Notes: generated from the sequence alone by a model not told the origin. A DNA stretch of 64,000 bases from Pilaira anomala (GCA_025716855.1 JAIXMQ010000007.1:372001-436000); one strand, 5' to 3'. Shown: positions 10,694 to 22,566, counted from the first letter of the stretch. Made by a program: numbers and translations.

Positions 10694-12468
10694 TTAAATA
10701 ACAACTTGCTTTTCAAGATCTGTAAATTGTTTCTTTAAAAGATGATATTTTTCAGTTGCATGTAAGTTTGGTTCACAAATGAGTTCTAAACCAGCGGAAG
10801 GGTGTTCATCCATCATCTTTTCAAATGATGTATTTTGAACTGTACCAAATTTAGCTAACAATGCTCCGCCTAAACTGGCTCCATTCATACCCTTTTGTCT
10901 ATAAACAGGTAAGCCAAAAACATTAGAAAGTAACTGAAGAATATCCTTATTTGCTGCTGCTCCACCTGAAGCCAACAAGCGTTTCATAGTATTTCCTCCC
11001 ATTCTCTCTAATCGAATACACATTGACATAAACTGTGACTCTACAATTGCCTTTACATTCACTGCTTTATCTTTAAACTCTTCTACAGCTTGACCGTTCT
11101 CAAATCGATAGATACCTTTTGCGAATGGAATGATTTCTTGCATCCAGTAATAAAATCCAATCTTTCCATCTTGCATTGCTTCCTTGTTTAACAAATACTT
11201 GTTAAAGTCATCCCAGTTACCATTGGCATATCTGTCACGAATGAATTCTCGTGCAAGTGAACCATTCTTATAACAAAGCATACCCATATATCCTTCAGGA
11301 TCGGTAGGATGAGCCATCAAATGTGATTCGGTTGTAGGTTCAGCTGCATCCTTTTTCAAGTACACCAAAACAGTATCTGAAGTACCAAGAGAAACAACAC
11401 AGTCACCTTCACTCAAGTTCATTGATACTAACGTAGCTGAGTTATCTCCTGTAAATGGCATAATACGACACTCTAACAAAACGAAAAAAAAAAAAAAAAA
11501 ATTTAGTCATAAAAGTCAAACACTAAAAAAAAATCTGTGTATGTACCTGGATGAAATCCATATTTTTTAACGTAATAATCACTGATGTTTCCAACGGGTG
11601 TACCACCTTCCACTGGTTCCTTTGCTAACTTCTCGTATAAAGTATCTCCACCACATTGTTCTACCAACTTTTTCTCCCATTTATGTGAATGAATATTCAT
11701 CAAGTTGGTTCCTGACCCTTCAGCTGCATCCATTGGACTAAAAGCACCTACTAAAAGTGTAGATAATAATGAACTAACAAGGTTGATACGAGCTGTCTCA
11801 TCATATGCCTTTTTATCATGATGATAAATCTATATAATATCATGTTTAGCCTTTAAGATCATCATTAGTTATATAAAAAAAAACTTACTTTAGCAATTTG
11901 GTTTCCTGTAAATCTTTCATATGCTTTTGATCCGGTCAATTGAGCTAATGCTTCAGGTCCACCTACAGATTTTTCTAAAGCACGACACTCTTCTGTAGTG
12001 CTTGCATCTTGCCAAATCGGTGATTGTTGAATAGAAAACGCGTCTTGTAATTGTTCATATAAATCCTTGCTTGAATCCAATTTTTCTAATTTTTCTAATC
12101 CATGCTTATTCCAATAGACACTACCATGTTGCTAAAAATATATATATATTTAGCGCATACACACACACATACACACACATACTTTACTATTTCTTTACCT
12201 GTCCTGCACCAGAAATACCACGTATAGAACCAATAAAAGAAGATTGCTTCAACTTTTTCATTAAAATGTCAAGTGCTTTTACCCACATTAAAGTAGGAGA
12301 AGTGACTACATTGTCATTCACAATAGCACCATGCACAGTTTTAAATTCAGGCAAGTCTTTATCAAAGTTGACGGCTTCTTCGAGTACAATATCATGTTTC
12401 TCGTTAATAAGTGTGCACTTTAATTGCTGAGTAGATAAGTCGAGACCAAGATAATAGTTTTCTGTCAT
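10694..12468 (-). CDS. XYLB: xylulokinase (D-xylulose kinase)
   Basis: Four exons on the minus strand (12199-12468, 11889-12131, 11547-11829, 10694-11472) give about 524 aa. The protein begins MTENYYLGLDLSTQQLKCTLI, the FGGY-kinase phosphate-1 loop with the eukaryotic xylulokinase pattern. The central part reads GISGAGQQHGSVYW, the substrate-site signature, and the C-terminal half has TGDNSATLVSMNL, VSLGTSDT and LASGGAAANKDILQLLSNVFGLPVY, matching the second FGGY domain. It phosphorylates D-xylulose to xylulose-5-phosphate, feeding the pentose phosphate pathway in the cytosol. The length agrees with eukaryotic XYLB/Xks1-type enzymes. No other pentose-catabolism gene is nearby. Confidence 0.96.
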
Positions 12469-13140
12469 TTGTAAAGTTTATAAAGAAGATTAGAAAAAAA
12501 AAATGAGTGAAAATTCAGTCTTCTTAAATAAGATGATGTCAAAAAAGTTTCCGTATGAACTCCCCGATTGGTGAACTTTATCTGTTTTTGGAAATTATAA
12601 AAAAAAAAAAAAAAACTCCAGGACAATTCTTTTCAATAACATTTTATCAGCGGCGATCTTTTTCCTATGTATTTATAGCAGGAAGAGAGGTAAAGGCATG
12701 AATCAAGGTAATATTTAGTTTGTAAAGTAATCTTCTTCAACCGTAAGTATATATCTTGACAGCTAAATTCAATTCTCTGTATACTAATGTATATACAAGT
12801 CAATCATTTAAAGATGTTCGTTGTGAGAGTGGCTCCAGATGCATTGTGCCCGCACATTTATGTCCAACGTGACACACAGATACAGATAACCATCAGTCAC
12901 TGGTTGTATCCCAATTCATACTTTAAGATTTAGATGAAAAGAGAGAGAGAGAGATAAACTGCTCAAACATAAGGATACCAAGCGTAGATACTAATTAAAA
13001 TAAGGGTCAAGGCAACATACAGTGCTTGCAGTTGCAATTTGCGGATTCTTAAAAAATCAATAAAGCAACAGGTAATCGCGGGAAAGAAAAAAAAAAGCCT
13101 GCCACTTTTTTTTTATTTATTTTATTTGCCTCACATACCA
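12469..13140. other. divergent intergenic region
   Basis: Shared upstream region of xylulokinase (minus) and the ankyrin protein (plus). It contains short A-runs and a GA dinucleotide run near 12938-12952. No ORF with coding character is seen. Confidence 0.55.
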
Positions 13141-14023
13141 ATGTCAAGTAGAACACCAAACGATATATTAAGACACAAAGTCTCTAAAAGTTCAACAATA
13201 TCTAAAAACAGAGAAAAGGAAGTAACTTCAGCTCGATTAAAGGATGTTTTTGTGAATAGTAAACAACGAGAAGAACTCATGACGGCTTGTTCAAAAGGAG
13301 ATCTTCCCAAAGGTAAATATACGTACAGTTAAAAAAGAATACTATAAAGACCTTTTTTTTTTTTTTGTTACTTTTTGTAGTCACTCATTTATTGGAAGAA
13401 AAGAAAGCAGGGCTAAATCCAGACATGATTAGAGATTCTAAATTACGTACACCTTTACTTGTTGCCTGCGCTGCAGGTCAAGCAGCCATAGTTAAACAGT
13501 TAATAAGGTGGGGTGCAGATGTAAATAATCCATTAGGTGATATTGTGGGTAATAAACCATTGGATTTAGCTGTCATTTCAAATAGCGTGGAGACTGTATT
13601 AGCCTTATTAGAAGCAGGTGCTAAAATCACAACAACTAAAAAGATGCAGGATAATGGATTACCTTTACCTACACGTATTCGAGCTGGATCAAGAACACCT
13701 TTAGATTTAGCGAATTCAAGGCTTGATTTACTTATTAAACAATCGAAACAAACATATAGCATTAAAAGTGAAACTATGGATCAAGTGTTGCAGGTAGTAA
13801 TAATAATTCTTTACAATTCTGTTTTACTCATGCTTGTATATATATTATATAGATTATTAAACTATTGAAACATTTTCTTACAAATGATAATACTGCTGCA
13901 ATAGATGAATTAGATGAACTAACAAATAAGATATCCAATATGGATATAATGGATAAAAGTGATTCAGATGATAATATATTTATCATGAAGAGTATAAAAG
14001 ATGTTTTATCTAGGATTTATTAA
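13141..14023 (+). CDS. ankyrin repeat protein, ANKRD54-like
   Basis: Three exons (13141-13312, 13381-13793, 13853-14023) give 251 aa. A basic, Ser-rich N-terminus is followed by three to four ankyrin repeats: an acidic/helical first repeat, LRTPLLVACAAGQAAIVKQLIRWGADVN, NKPLDLAVISNSVETVLALLEAGAKI, and RTPLDLANSRLDLLI. The C-terminal helix-rich tail with DELDELTNKI resembles the arrangement in metazoan ANKRD54. It is likely a protein-protein adaptor; the partner is unknown. The stop codon TAA (14021-14023) overlaps by two bases the stop codon of the convergent DDRGK1-like gene, so the two mRNAs must overlap at their 3' ends. Confidence 0.88.
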
Positions 14024-15019
14024 ATAGTTGCTTCATGAATTGACATTTTTCCTTTTCCTTTCAATCGTTTTTGGAATTCAATATAATCATCTCTTGTAAT
14101 AAATAAAAATGTATCCGTATCAGGCCATAAGCATAATTCGAATTCTGAATCATCTAAACATAATTGGTTTAAAATATCCACCACTTCTTCTGGTGATAAT
14201 CCTATTAATTTTGCGATTTCACTTATCACACATTGTTTCTTTTCCTATTGTTGTGTGTGTAAGTACCTTACAATGACTTTAGTACGACAGGTAACTTACT
14301 TTCACTAGACTCTTTAACTTTTGACTGTATTTATTAAATCTAGCTTGTCTCTTTTTCGCTTCTTTTTCTTCATTCTTTTGTCTCTTCAATTCTTCCTTTT
14401 CATCTGCCTTTGCCTTCTTTTCCTTTTCTTTTCTACGTTTATCCAATTCATCTGATCGTTTAATAGATTCTTCTAATTTCCTACGTTGAAATTCTTGTTC
14501 GTTCACTTCATCTTGTGCTTTACGAATTTCTCTTTGTTGATCCATGTACTGCTTATTATATTAGTTTATTTATTTATTTATTTATTGTTATTGTTTTGTA
14601 TACCTCTCTATATTGTCTCATTTGTTCTTTCCTTTGCAACTTCTTTCCTCTCTTCTTGCCCGTCTTTCTTATACGTACTGCAGAAGAAGAGCCTTCAACT
14701 ACATCTTCATCGGAATCTTCCGTTTCTACCTGCTCTTCATAATGCGTTGTTGGATCCAATCGATCTTGTTCAGGAAGATCTTTTATATATATATATATAT
14801 GTATACAGTGTTTATTGAGTTGGCCTCATCTTTTCTTCTCTCTTTCTCTCCCTCTATTTTTAAAAGGTACTTACTTTCGGTTGTAGAACGTGGAAATGGG
14901 GCTGTTACAGGTGGATGAAGTTGCTGCTGACGAAGATTTAATAGAAATAAGATAGCTCCAACACATATAATTACGGGTATAAAGATGATTAAAGGGAAAC
15001 TGTCTTTATTAGAGGTCAT
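14020..15019 (-). CDS. DDRGK1: DDRGK1-like protein (UFBP1 family)
   Basis: Four exons (14875-15019, 14604-14779, 14300-14548, 14020-14244) give 264 aa. Residues about 8-30 form one N-terminal membrane anchor (FPLIIFIPVIICVGAILFLL). A basic-acidic linker (VRIRKTGKKRGKKLQRKEQMRQYRE) and a long charged coiled coil (REIRKAQDEVNEQEFQRRKLEESIKR) follow, then a C-terminal winged-helix domain (ISEIAKLIGLSPEEVVDILNQL). This order is that of DDRGK1/UFBP1, the ER-anchored adaptor of the UFM1 ligase complex. The diagnostic DDRGK string is absent: the equivalent loop reads LWPDTDTFLFITRDDY, though the following strand is kept. The identity rests on architecture and the linker, so function in UFMylation is inferred. 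It is convergent with the ankyrin gene. Confidence 0.82.
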
Positions 15020-15876
15020 GCTTAAAAAAAAAAAAAAGAAGAAATGAAGGATATTCGTTGAGAAAGGCCATTCACGCGAAAAATCCATTTTTTTATCTAA
15101 AAATAAGTGTTGTCTATCTGATTGGTTGAAAATGCAATAGCCACAAATAGACTAAAACGCCCATTTTACCTTGGGATAATGTTATTACATAATTGTTGTT
15201 GGAAGACAAACATAATTTTACATTTACCTTTTGAACAGATAACTTATGCAAAAGCAGGCTAAAATGTAAAAAATTGTTTGATGTTTTGCTTTATTGAATA
15301 ATTGGTTGCCTCTCAAAATAAAGATTTGATTCTTCAAACTAGTTTTGTACTTACAATTTCTGGTACTAAAAGGCTGGAAGAGCTCAATATTTGGATTGGA
15401 AATCATGCTGTAAAAGAGAGGGAGAAAAAAAAAGAAAAAGAAATAGAAGTATAGATTATCCTTTACAGCTAGTTACCTTATGTACAAATCAATTTTATTT
15501 TGGGAGAAGTAACTACAAGTAGTTGTAAAGTGAAAAATTTGATTATACTCTGCATTATAGATCAAAGATACCATGTTTTTGGATTTTGCATCACGTATCT
15601 CACTTACAGAATCTCTTACTTTTTAATCATTTTATTTATTCATAGTTTCGTAAAGGAAGGGCGAATATTAGGTAGACCTGACGGTTTCAAATGAATAAAC
15701 ATTCATATTAATTAAACCAAGATCAAATGCTGCTGTTTTTGAATATGTATAACATTTTTGGTATATATACTCAATAAATATTACATATTCATTTTAAATC
15801 AGTTATGATTAAATATAATAAAAAAAAAAGTATTTAAACAGTTTCTTTAAGATCCTATACTCTGAAAATTTATAAA
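15020..15876. other. intergenic, possible tiny spliced gene
   Basis: No firm gene. A plausible 3' splice site (pyrimidine-rich, ending TTCATAG at about 15645) precedes a short open segment encoding RILGRPDGFK and a TGA stop near 15692-15694, and a GTAAC donor lies near 15508. Joining ATG at 15480 to it would give a peptide of about 25 aa. I cannot name it and the 5' part is uncertain. A minus-strand ORF at 15224-15406 is probably spurious. Confidence 0.3.
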
Positions 15877-16706
15877 TTAATGAAATGATTCTTGAATGAC
15901 CACACCTTTTGACTTCAAGTATTCAATTGTAGGCTGGAATTGATTTTCATCAACAGGCTTCGTACACTCTGTAACCAACACAGTCTTGAACCCAAACTTG
16001 ATCGCATCAAGACAAGTGTATTTCACACAGTAATCTAATGCAAGTCCAACTACAATCACTTTATCGATAAAATGTTGATACAATATCTTTGCCATTGGTG
16101 TAATTTCCGAATAATTATTATCGGCAAATGCACTATATGAATCCACTTTACAATTCATCCCTTTTTGGACAATGAAATCAATCTGGCTTGCATCAATCTC
16201 TTTTGATATCTCTGCTCCTTTTGTTCCTTGCTGCATTATTTTATATTAATTGACACATGAATTATTATACTATTGCTGGAACTTACCACACAATGATCGG
16301 GCCACATGACTTGTGTGACATGAATTCCTTCATATTCAATATCTTTTGATTCAAACACTTGCTTATCTGTATGATTTGAAGCAAAGCTAATATGATCTGG
16401 TGGATGCCAATCCTACTTTAAAATATTGAGTAAGTTGAACTATTTTTTTAAATGCTATTGTTTTTTTTTTTTTACCTGACTTGCTATCACTAGATTTTTA
16501 TCTGACTTTACTTTTCTAATGAGATCGTTGACATGGTTTAATATATTATTTGAACCTGCAACAGCTAATGACCCTTGTTCAAGAAAATCGTTTTGAATAT
16601 CAACTAAAATTAACGCGACTTTTTCTTGACTCTAAAATAAATAAAAAAAAAAAGGGCTTCTAGGAAAACTTTTTTAAAAATTGAAAAATAAGTAAATAAA
16701 TACCAT
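15877..16706 (-). CDS. PNC1: nicotinamidase
   Basis: Four exons on the minus strand (16704-16706, 16476-16631, 16287-16412, 15877-16230) give 212 aa. The first coding exon is only the ATG, spliced to SQEKVALILVDIQNDFLEQGSL. Catalytic Asp12 sits in VDIQNDF, Lys118 in the QKG motif, and nucleophile Cys163 in GLALDYCV. Metal ligands expected of the family are Asp54, His56, His60 (DWHPPDHISF) and His93 (WPDHCVQGT). The enzyme hydrolyses nicotinamide to nicotinate plus ammonia in the NAD+ salvage (Preiss-Handler) route and, in yeast, controls sirtuin activity by removing nicotinamide. It shares a 94-bp promoter with the divergent TRAX gene. Confidence 0.96.
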
Positions 16707-16800
16707 TTTGAAAGTTATATAAAAAAAAAAGGAAAATATTTTTTTTTTTTCAGTTGCGCGTCTTTCCCCTTTTTACACTTTTTATTTTTTTTAAGCAAGT

Positions 16801-18132
16801 ATGGATCCACAAATATTTTTCACTGAATGTCGAGATATTTTAGACGCTCATGTAAATACTTTCTCTTTCATAAAGTCATTGTTGGTTTTTTATTAATATA
16901 TTCTTTTGCATATAGCATGACAGAAGAGAACGCATTATTAAAGTGTCAAGGTAAATAAACTAAAAAACTTGGGACAGAGTTCACGTTAGACTTACGCACC
17001 TTTATTAGAGATATCACAGCTTTAAGCAAGAAAATGATCTTTGCCTTACACAGGTATATATCCTGTATACATTATCTCTCACTCTATCTCACTCACAAAC
17101 ATTCTATATAGAGCTACTACAACACAAGCAAATAGTAACGACAAATTCAAAGAAGCAGATAAAAAACAACAAGAAATTATCTTGCTTTTTAAAAAGTTGG
17201 CAAATGACATTCAAGGTTTAAATTACCACAGGTTTTTATATCAAAAAAAAAAAAAAAAAAATTCATGCAAAAAAAAAAAAAAAAAAAATGTTTTTAACTA
17301 TTGAACACATTTTTTTTAGATATGCCAAAAGCTTTTCTGGTGCCTTTGAGGAATTTGTAATACATTCAATTTTTCTTTGTATCAAAGCTTTTATTTTTTT
17401 ATATATTAACTTTTTGTATACTTGTTTCTAGATTGAAGCTATTGCATTTCATCATTTTCTGTTACATCAAACTGTCATCACAAAGGATCAAGTGGATGAT
17501 TATTTCAAAGACAAGGAAACAGGTGAACAGGTCAGTTACATGCACATGCTTTATTTACTTATAAAGTACTAACTTTTTTTTTTTATATATATATATATAC
17601 AGTGGGTGCCTGTTAGAGATCAAGATTATGTAAGCCTAAAGAATGACACAATCAAACGCACTTCATAATAACACTACTAGACATTTAAATAGATCTTAGG
17701 ATTAGCTGATTTTACAGGTGAATTAATGCGTTATGCCATTTACATTGTTTCCACCGGAAGATACGATCAAGCTATGGTTATTTGTGACGTCTTGAACAAG
17801 ATTGATATTGGTAATAGACGATGCATATTCAGACGTGAATTTCTATTGACTAAAAATATAAACCCACTTAGATTTTGAATTGATTGCTGCATCCTACTTA
17901 CCTGTATTATTTAAAAAGATGGGTGCATTAAAAGGAAGCATAAGAAAAGTAGAACAAGGTATATACATATTAATCTTATATAAGTAAATAGTTTATCTTT
18001 TTAAAACTTTTATTTTTATTATTATTAGCTTGTTATACTTTCCAAATCAGAGGAAGTGAATATCCCAAAGAGATGTATTTAACCATTATTAAAGATCATC
18101 AAGAGCAATATGAACAGCAACAACAAAATTAA
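16801..18132 (+). CDS. TSNAX: translin-associated factor X (TRAX)
   Basis: Ten short exons (16801-16851, 16916-16950, 17009-17053, 17112-17231, 17320-17356, 17432-17530, 17603-17629, 17693-17810, 17872-17958, 18029-18132) join in frame to 240 aa. The N-terminus has the family signature HDRRERIIKVSRDITALSKK, then FEEFIEAIAFHHFLLHQT and DFTGELMRYAIYIVSTG, and a C-terminal LKGSIRKVEQACYTFQIRGSEYP. TRAX pairs with translin in the C3PO endoribonuclease, which removes passenger strands and processes tRNA fragments in some eukaryotes; the acidic residues of the catalytic helix (EEFIEAIAF) appear kept. The gene is the most intron-dense in the window. It is divergent from nicotinamidase, 94 bp apart. 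Translin itself is not in this window. Confidence 0.95.
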
Positions 18133-18609
18133 AATGAAATAAACTCTTTTTATTATAAATCTTGTATTTGATGATTTCATATCAGTTCCAGTAGTTCCTA
18201 TCTGCTATACCGTCTGACTCAAGCAGAAACTCATCCTTTTTTTTTTGAATTTTAAATCGGTATCGCAAATTAGACATTTTTCTTTTTCATTCAAGACTTT
18301 AAATACGAAAAAATAATACCTTTTGTGACCCTAATAATAGAATATCCAGGTATTTTACACATGAAAATAGTAATTGAAATAATCTAGTCCATAAAAGGCG
18401 AAACGTTACAAAAAAAAAGGGTCTGTATTAAAAAGTCCGTGGATGTGTGGCAGAATTTCTGTGTGATACCCTTAAAAATATTACAAAATATATTATGAAT
18501 TGACTTTCAGATTATTAAAAAGATGAGATCTTTTTTTTTAATGGAAATAAAATATTGGGAAATAAAATAATAAAAGATGAAATAAAATAATGATATATAT
18601 GTACACAAA
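18133..18609. other. convergent intergenic region
   Basis: The region lies between the TRAX stop and the end of the POT transporter gene. It is AT-rich with presumed 3' UTRs. No further feature is seen. Confidence 0.6.
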
Positions 18610-20768
18610 TTAACGTTTCTCCAGAGCTTCTGCTTCTGCTTCAGCAACTACAACTGGTGTGCTCTTATCGTTCATACCGTAACCAGCAGCATCTTGATCA
18701 GCGACCTTTTTGAGTCTGAATTCTTCATCAAGCACATCATAATGTCTAAACATCCAGTAATAAAGGATACCAAAGAAGAATGCACCTACTGCAACACCGG
18801 TATAAAGCCAGACCATGTTAGGATCTTTAGCAGAAGGTGAAATAGCAAGTGAGATCAAGGCAGCAACACAATTAGGCCATAAAGAGATAGCAGAAACCAA
18901 AGACTTCATGGATTTAGGAGCATGAGTATAAGCATACTCCATAGAAGTAATTGAAGCAAAAATTTCAGAGAATGCAATCAAGAAATAACAAGGAATTTGT
19001 ACAAAGACCGAGATAGAAGACTCTGTACCACCAGAGGTGATGAATAATTCGTCCTTATAGATGAAATGTTGCACTACAGCAGCATATACCATCGAAAGAC
19101 TACCGAGGAAGAAACCAAGTGTGATACGTTTCTGAGAAGCAAAATTGATTCTCCACTTGCGTAACAATGGGTAGAAGAAACGATCTGTGATAGGAATAAA
19201 GATAATAAGGGCAATAGGATCAAAATTGTTCATAATATCATTAGGAAGTCCAGGAGGACGACTCAAGACACCAGCTTGGGATAAAAGGTTGTTGGAAAGT
19301 TGGTTATAACAAACCCAATAAATGGAGAGAGGAATGAAAATCTTACAGGCCATAACAGCTTGCTTTAATTCATCAACAAATGTATCGTTCCATTTAGCAG
19401 CAGCATGTTCTTCAGGAGTCCAAGGGCTAACAGCAGGTAAATCACTCTTTCTCTTGGCGAAATCTAATACGTTCTTACAACCCTTGCGTGCTTCTTTGTT
19501 CTCGGGTAATTTCGCTTGTTTATTAGCGAAACGGATCATACGCCATGCCTTGACAATAACTGAATTAGTAGGTCCAGGCTTGTAATATGTCTTTGAACCT
19601 CCAATAAAGACCATGATGGCCACAAAGAAAATACATGTGGGTAACAAGTAAGCTGCATAGAAACCAACATTTAATTCTAAAAGAGGGCAAATAACACCAC
19701 CTAAAAGTGCACCAACATTAACAGCCCAATAAAACCTAATTTAAAAAGATTATCAAAATCAAACGGAGTTTTGTTGATTAGTAAAATTTTATATATATAC
19801 GAAGCACAAAGGATAAAAACTTTACCAGTTATACAAATGTTGAATACTAAGATCATAATCAACCATGACTAATTCTCCACTAGGGAGTTCTTTAACATAG
19901 TTTTCAGTTCTTCTATATTGATCTGCACAAAGTGGGGCGACAATTCCTTTAATACCACCAGTACCAACTAAAAAGAAAAATTAGGATATTATAAAATATG
20001 TAAAGGTTGAAATTTAACTTACAGCCAATAACAATAAGTGATACAATATAACCAGGAAAACCTGCTCCGCTTTCAAGAGCAGCAGGGACAGAGGTAGAAG
20101 TAAGAATCAACCAACCAAGCATATAAATGATTGAGAAGATGATAATAGTCCAATAACGACCGATATATTGATCAGCAACTAAAGCACCAAGAATGGGAGT
20201 AAAATAACAAAAGAAAGTAAAGAAATTTTGTAAAGCAGTAGCGGTAGATTGACCTCTATCTAATGCACCAGCAGGGTCATCGTTAGGACCATTCTATATT
20301 TGAAAATAAAAAATAAATTATGTTAGTCATGTGCTCAAAATTGAGAGTATAAGAGATCAAAGTAAAAAGATCAAAATATTTTATTTTACCTGAACATAAT
20401 TTTGGAAAGGAACTGAACCACCATAGTATGCGAATCTATAAAGTTACCGTGGTAAAAAAAATGTTAGAACCGTGAGAAACTGTATCTACCATATTTAGTT
20501 ATTTTATATAAATTTATACCTTTCACTATAAAAAAAAAAAATTAAATTGTACAGGGTTAGAAATATATATATATATATATATATATTTTTCCTTTTTTTG
20601 TAATTACCAAAATTCATTAATCAAAATAAACCAAGCAGCAGTGGGAATTCCATCAGCTACATGACGATATGAACTAGCATTTCTTTGAACATTTTCTTGT
20701 TCAAATTCGACATCTGTCGTAACCTGAAAATGTTCGTCCAATTTCTTTTCGTCCTCGAACTTTGACAT
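18610..20768 (-). CDS. PTR2: POT/PTR2 di-/tripeptide transporter
   Basis: Six exons on the minus strand (20608-20768, 20520-20525, 20390-20435, 20023-20293, 19826-19967, 18610-19735) give 583 aa. The second exon is only 6 nt (TGAAAG); without it exon 1 joined to exon 3 gives a stop, with it the protein reads NEFCERFAYYGG. This contains ExxER (Glu52, Glu55, Arg56), the proton-coupling motif of the family. Other POT signatures are [47 protein letters not shown] and [17 protein letters not shown]. The length and the hydrophilic N-terminus match fungal PTR2. It imports di- and tripeptides with protons at the plasma membrane. Nearby genes give no hint of specific regulation. Confidence 0.96.
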
Positions 20769-20898
20769 TTTTTCCTTTTTTTTTGTGGAAGCAGAAAAAA
20801 AATATAAAAAGATAGAAAAGAATTGCAAATAAAAAAAAAAAAAGGAATATTTATATTTGTTTTATAAATTTATTTTACTCGATTTGGGAAATCAAATT

Positions 20899-21540
20899 TT
20901 AAGAGGCCAACATCGCTTGTCTTTCCTTGCTGGGTTTAACGGCTATTGAATCGATAAAAAGTTAAAAAAAAAAAAAAATTGTTAAACCTTTCCAATTTAA
21001 GGTTCATTTTACCTTCTTTGCCACCACTTGGTAAATGGGTAGGAACCTCTGGAATCTTATCTGAGATGTCAGCTGGTACAGGTAACTGGTTATTGGGTAC
21101 ATCAGGTAACTTCGCACTCAACTAAAAATAAAACCTTTTAACTACTTTTGTTCGATATTTCTAAATTGAGATTTGTGATTCCTTTTACCTCTTGCTCTCT
21201 CAAATCATCCAATTCCTTCATAATCTCTTCTTCATCTTCTGTACTCATTAACCCACTTAACATTTCATCAATTTCCTATTCAGTTCTATTAGTTACATTT
21301 TTGGTTCTTTTAAAAACGTTTTCTAATGTTACATTTTGATACGCAATAGCATCTGCTGTGTCATCCATCAACTTCTCAACTGCTTCAACTGAAGTTTCTT
21401 TATGGATCTCATTCAATACACTATTACCCGTCTTTAATCCTTCTAAAACTTCTTTTTCAACTAGAGCATATTCAATTGAATGAGTCTAACAAAATAGAAA
21501 AAAAAAAAATATCAGTTCATATTTTAGAAAAATATGGTCG

Positions 21541-21578
<38 letters not shown>

Positions 21579-21903
21579 GTTCTTCCAAGTTCATGAGTTG
21601 TTGATCAGTTTTTTCCAATAGTTGTACTTGATACTTTTTTTTCTTCAAGGCCAATAAGGCTTTCTTTTTATTTCCTTGTGTTAAAGCAAGTTTAGCTGCC
21701 TCTACTTCTTTTTCAATAACTACATTAAGCTAGATGTTTTTTTTTTTTTTTAGTTTTAGCTTTAGCTTTTTTGTAACGTTCTTATGACTCGAGTCGACAT
21801 TTACATTTTTTTGATATCGCTTCAATTTATCTCGTTGCACTTTAAGGTCCAAAATAGCCTTATCTTGTGAAGTAATCTTATTCTTTGATGCTCCTGATCC
21901 CAT
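20899..21903 (-). CDS. VPS20: ESCRT-III subunit Vps20/CHMP6
   Basis: Six exons (21805-21903, 21577-21729, 21333-21485, 21189-21275, 21013-21121, 20899-20942) give 214 aa. The N-terminus MGSGASKNKITSQDKAILDLKVQRDKLKRYQKN has Gly2 for N-myristoylation, as in Vps20/CHMP6. A basic helix pair (AAKLALTQGNKKKALLALKKKKYQVQLLEKTDQQLMNLEEL) forms the ESCRT-III core, and the C-terminal half is acidic with DEMLSGLMSTEDEEEIMKELDDL. Vps20 links ESCRT-II to Snf7 polymer nucleation on endosomes for multivesicular body sorting. The intron between exons 2 and 3 carries a poly-T of about 30 nt. The start codon lies directly at 21901-21903. Confidence 0.95.
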
Positions 21904-22400
21904 CTTTCTATTGAAATCAAAAAAAAACAAAGAGATAAAAAAAATTAAAATAAGCCCTGCTTGTGTGTGTGTGTGTGTGTGTGAGAGAAACTTAATCACA
22001 AAAAACTGAGTTTCGGATAAAAATCAGGGATTAACGACTAGAGCTTATCAGAGTACCTACCAATTACTCATAACGGTAGATCCAATGATCAATCTGATGA
22101 TACACATAGCAAGACTTGATGTGTTATATGCCTTTCATTATTTTTCGTCAAAAACATGATAAATTTAAATTAAGAATCAAGAAAGTACACTGATCCAATC
22201 ACAACGTTGAAACAATGCATAATTCGCGTTGAGTACTGTATAGCTATAATTAAACCTGACTTACCAATGTATATTAAACCTTTTCGCGGCAATCCAAAGC
22301 TGTTTCAATGGCAATGAAAATAACGCGTTACCATTGTTACAAATAGTAGCCTTATAGTATGGAATATATAATAACGATTTAGTTTTATTTATTTTTTAAA
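21904..22400. other. intergenic, Vps20 promoter
   Basis: Upstream of the minus-strand Vps20 gene and downstream of the COPI epsilon gene. A (GT/CA)n run lies at about 21961-21982. No gene is seen. Confidence 0.6.
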
Positions 22401-22533
22401 TTAAGCAGAATCAACCAAAGCATAACGAGCAGCGCAACGATCGAATAAACTTGACTTCAAGTCAAGATCTTGTAAATAAGGATGTTGTGGTTCAATTTCT
22501 CTCAATTGACTATAAATATATAGCATGTAAATA

Positions 22534-22566
<33 letters not shown>

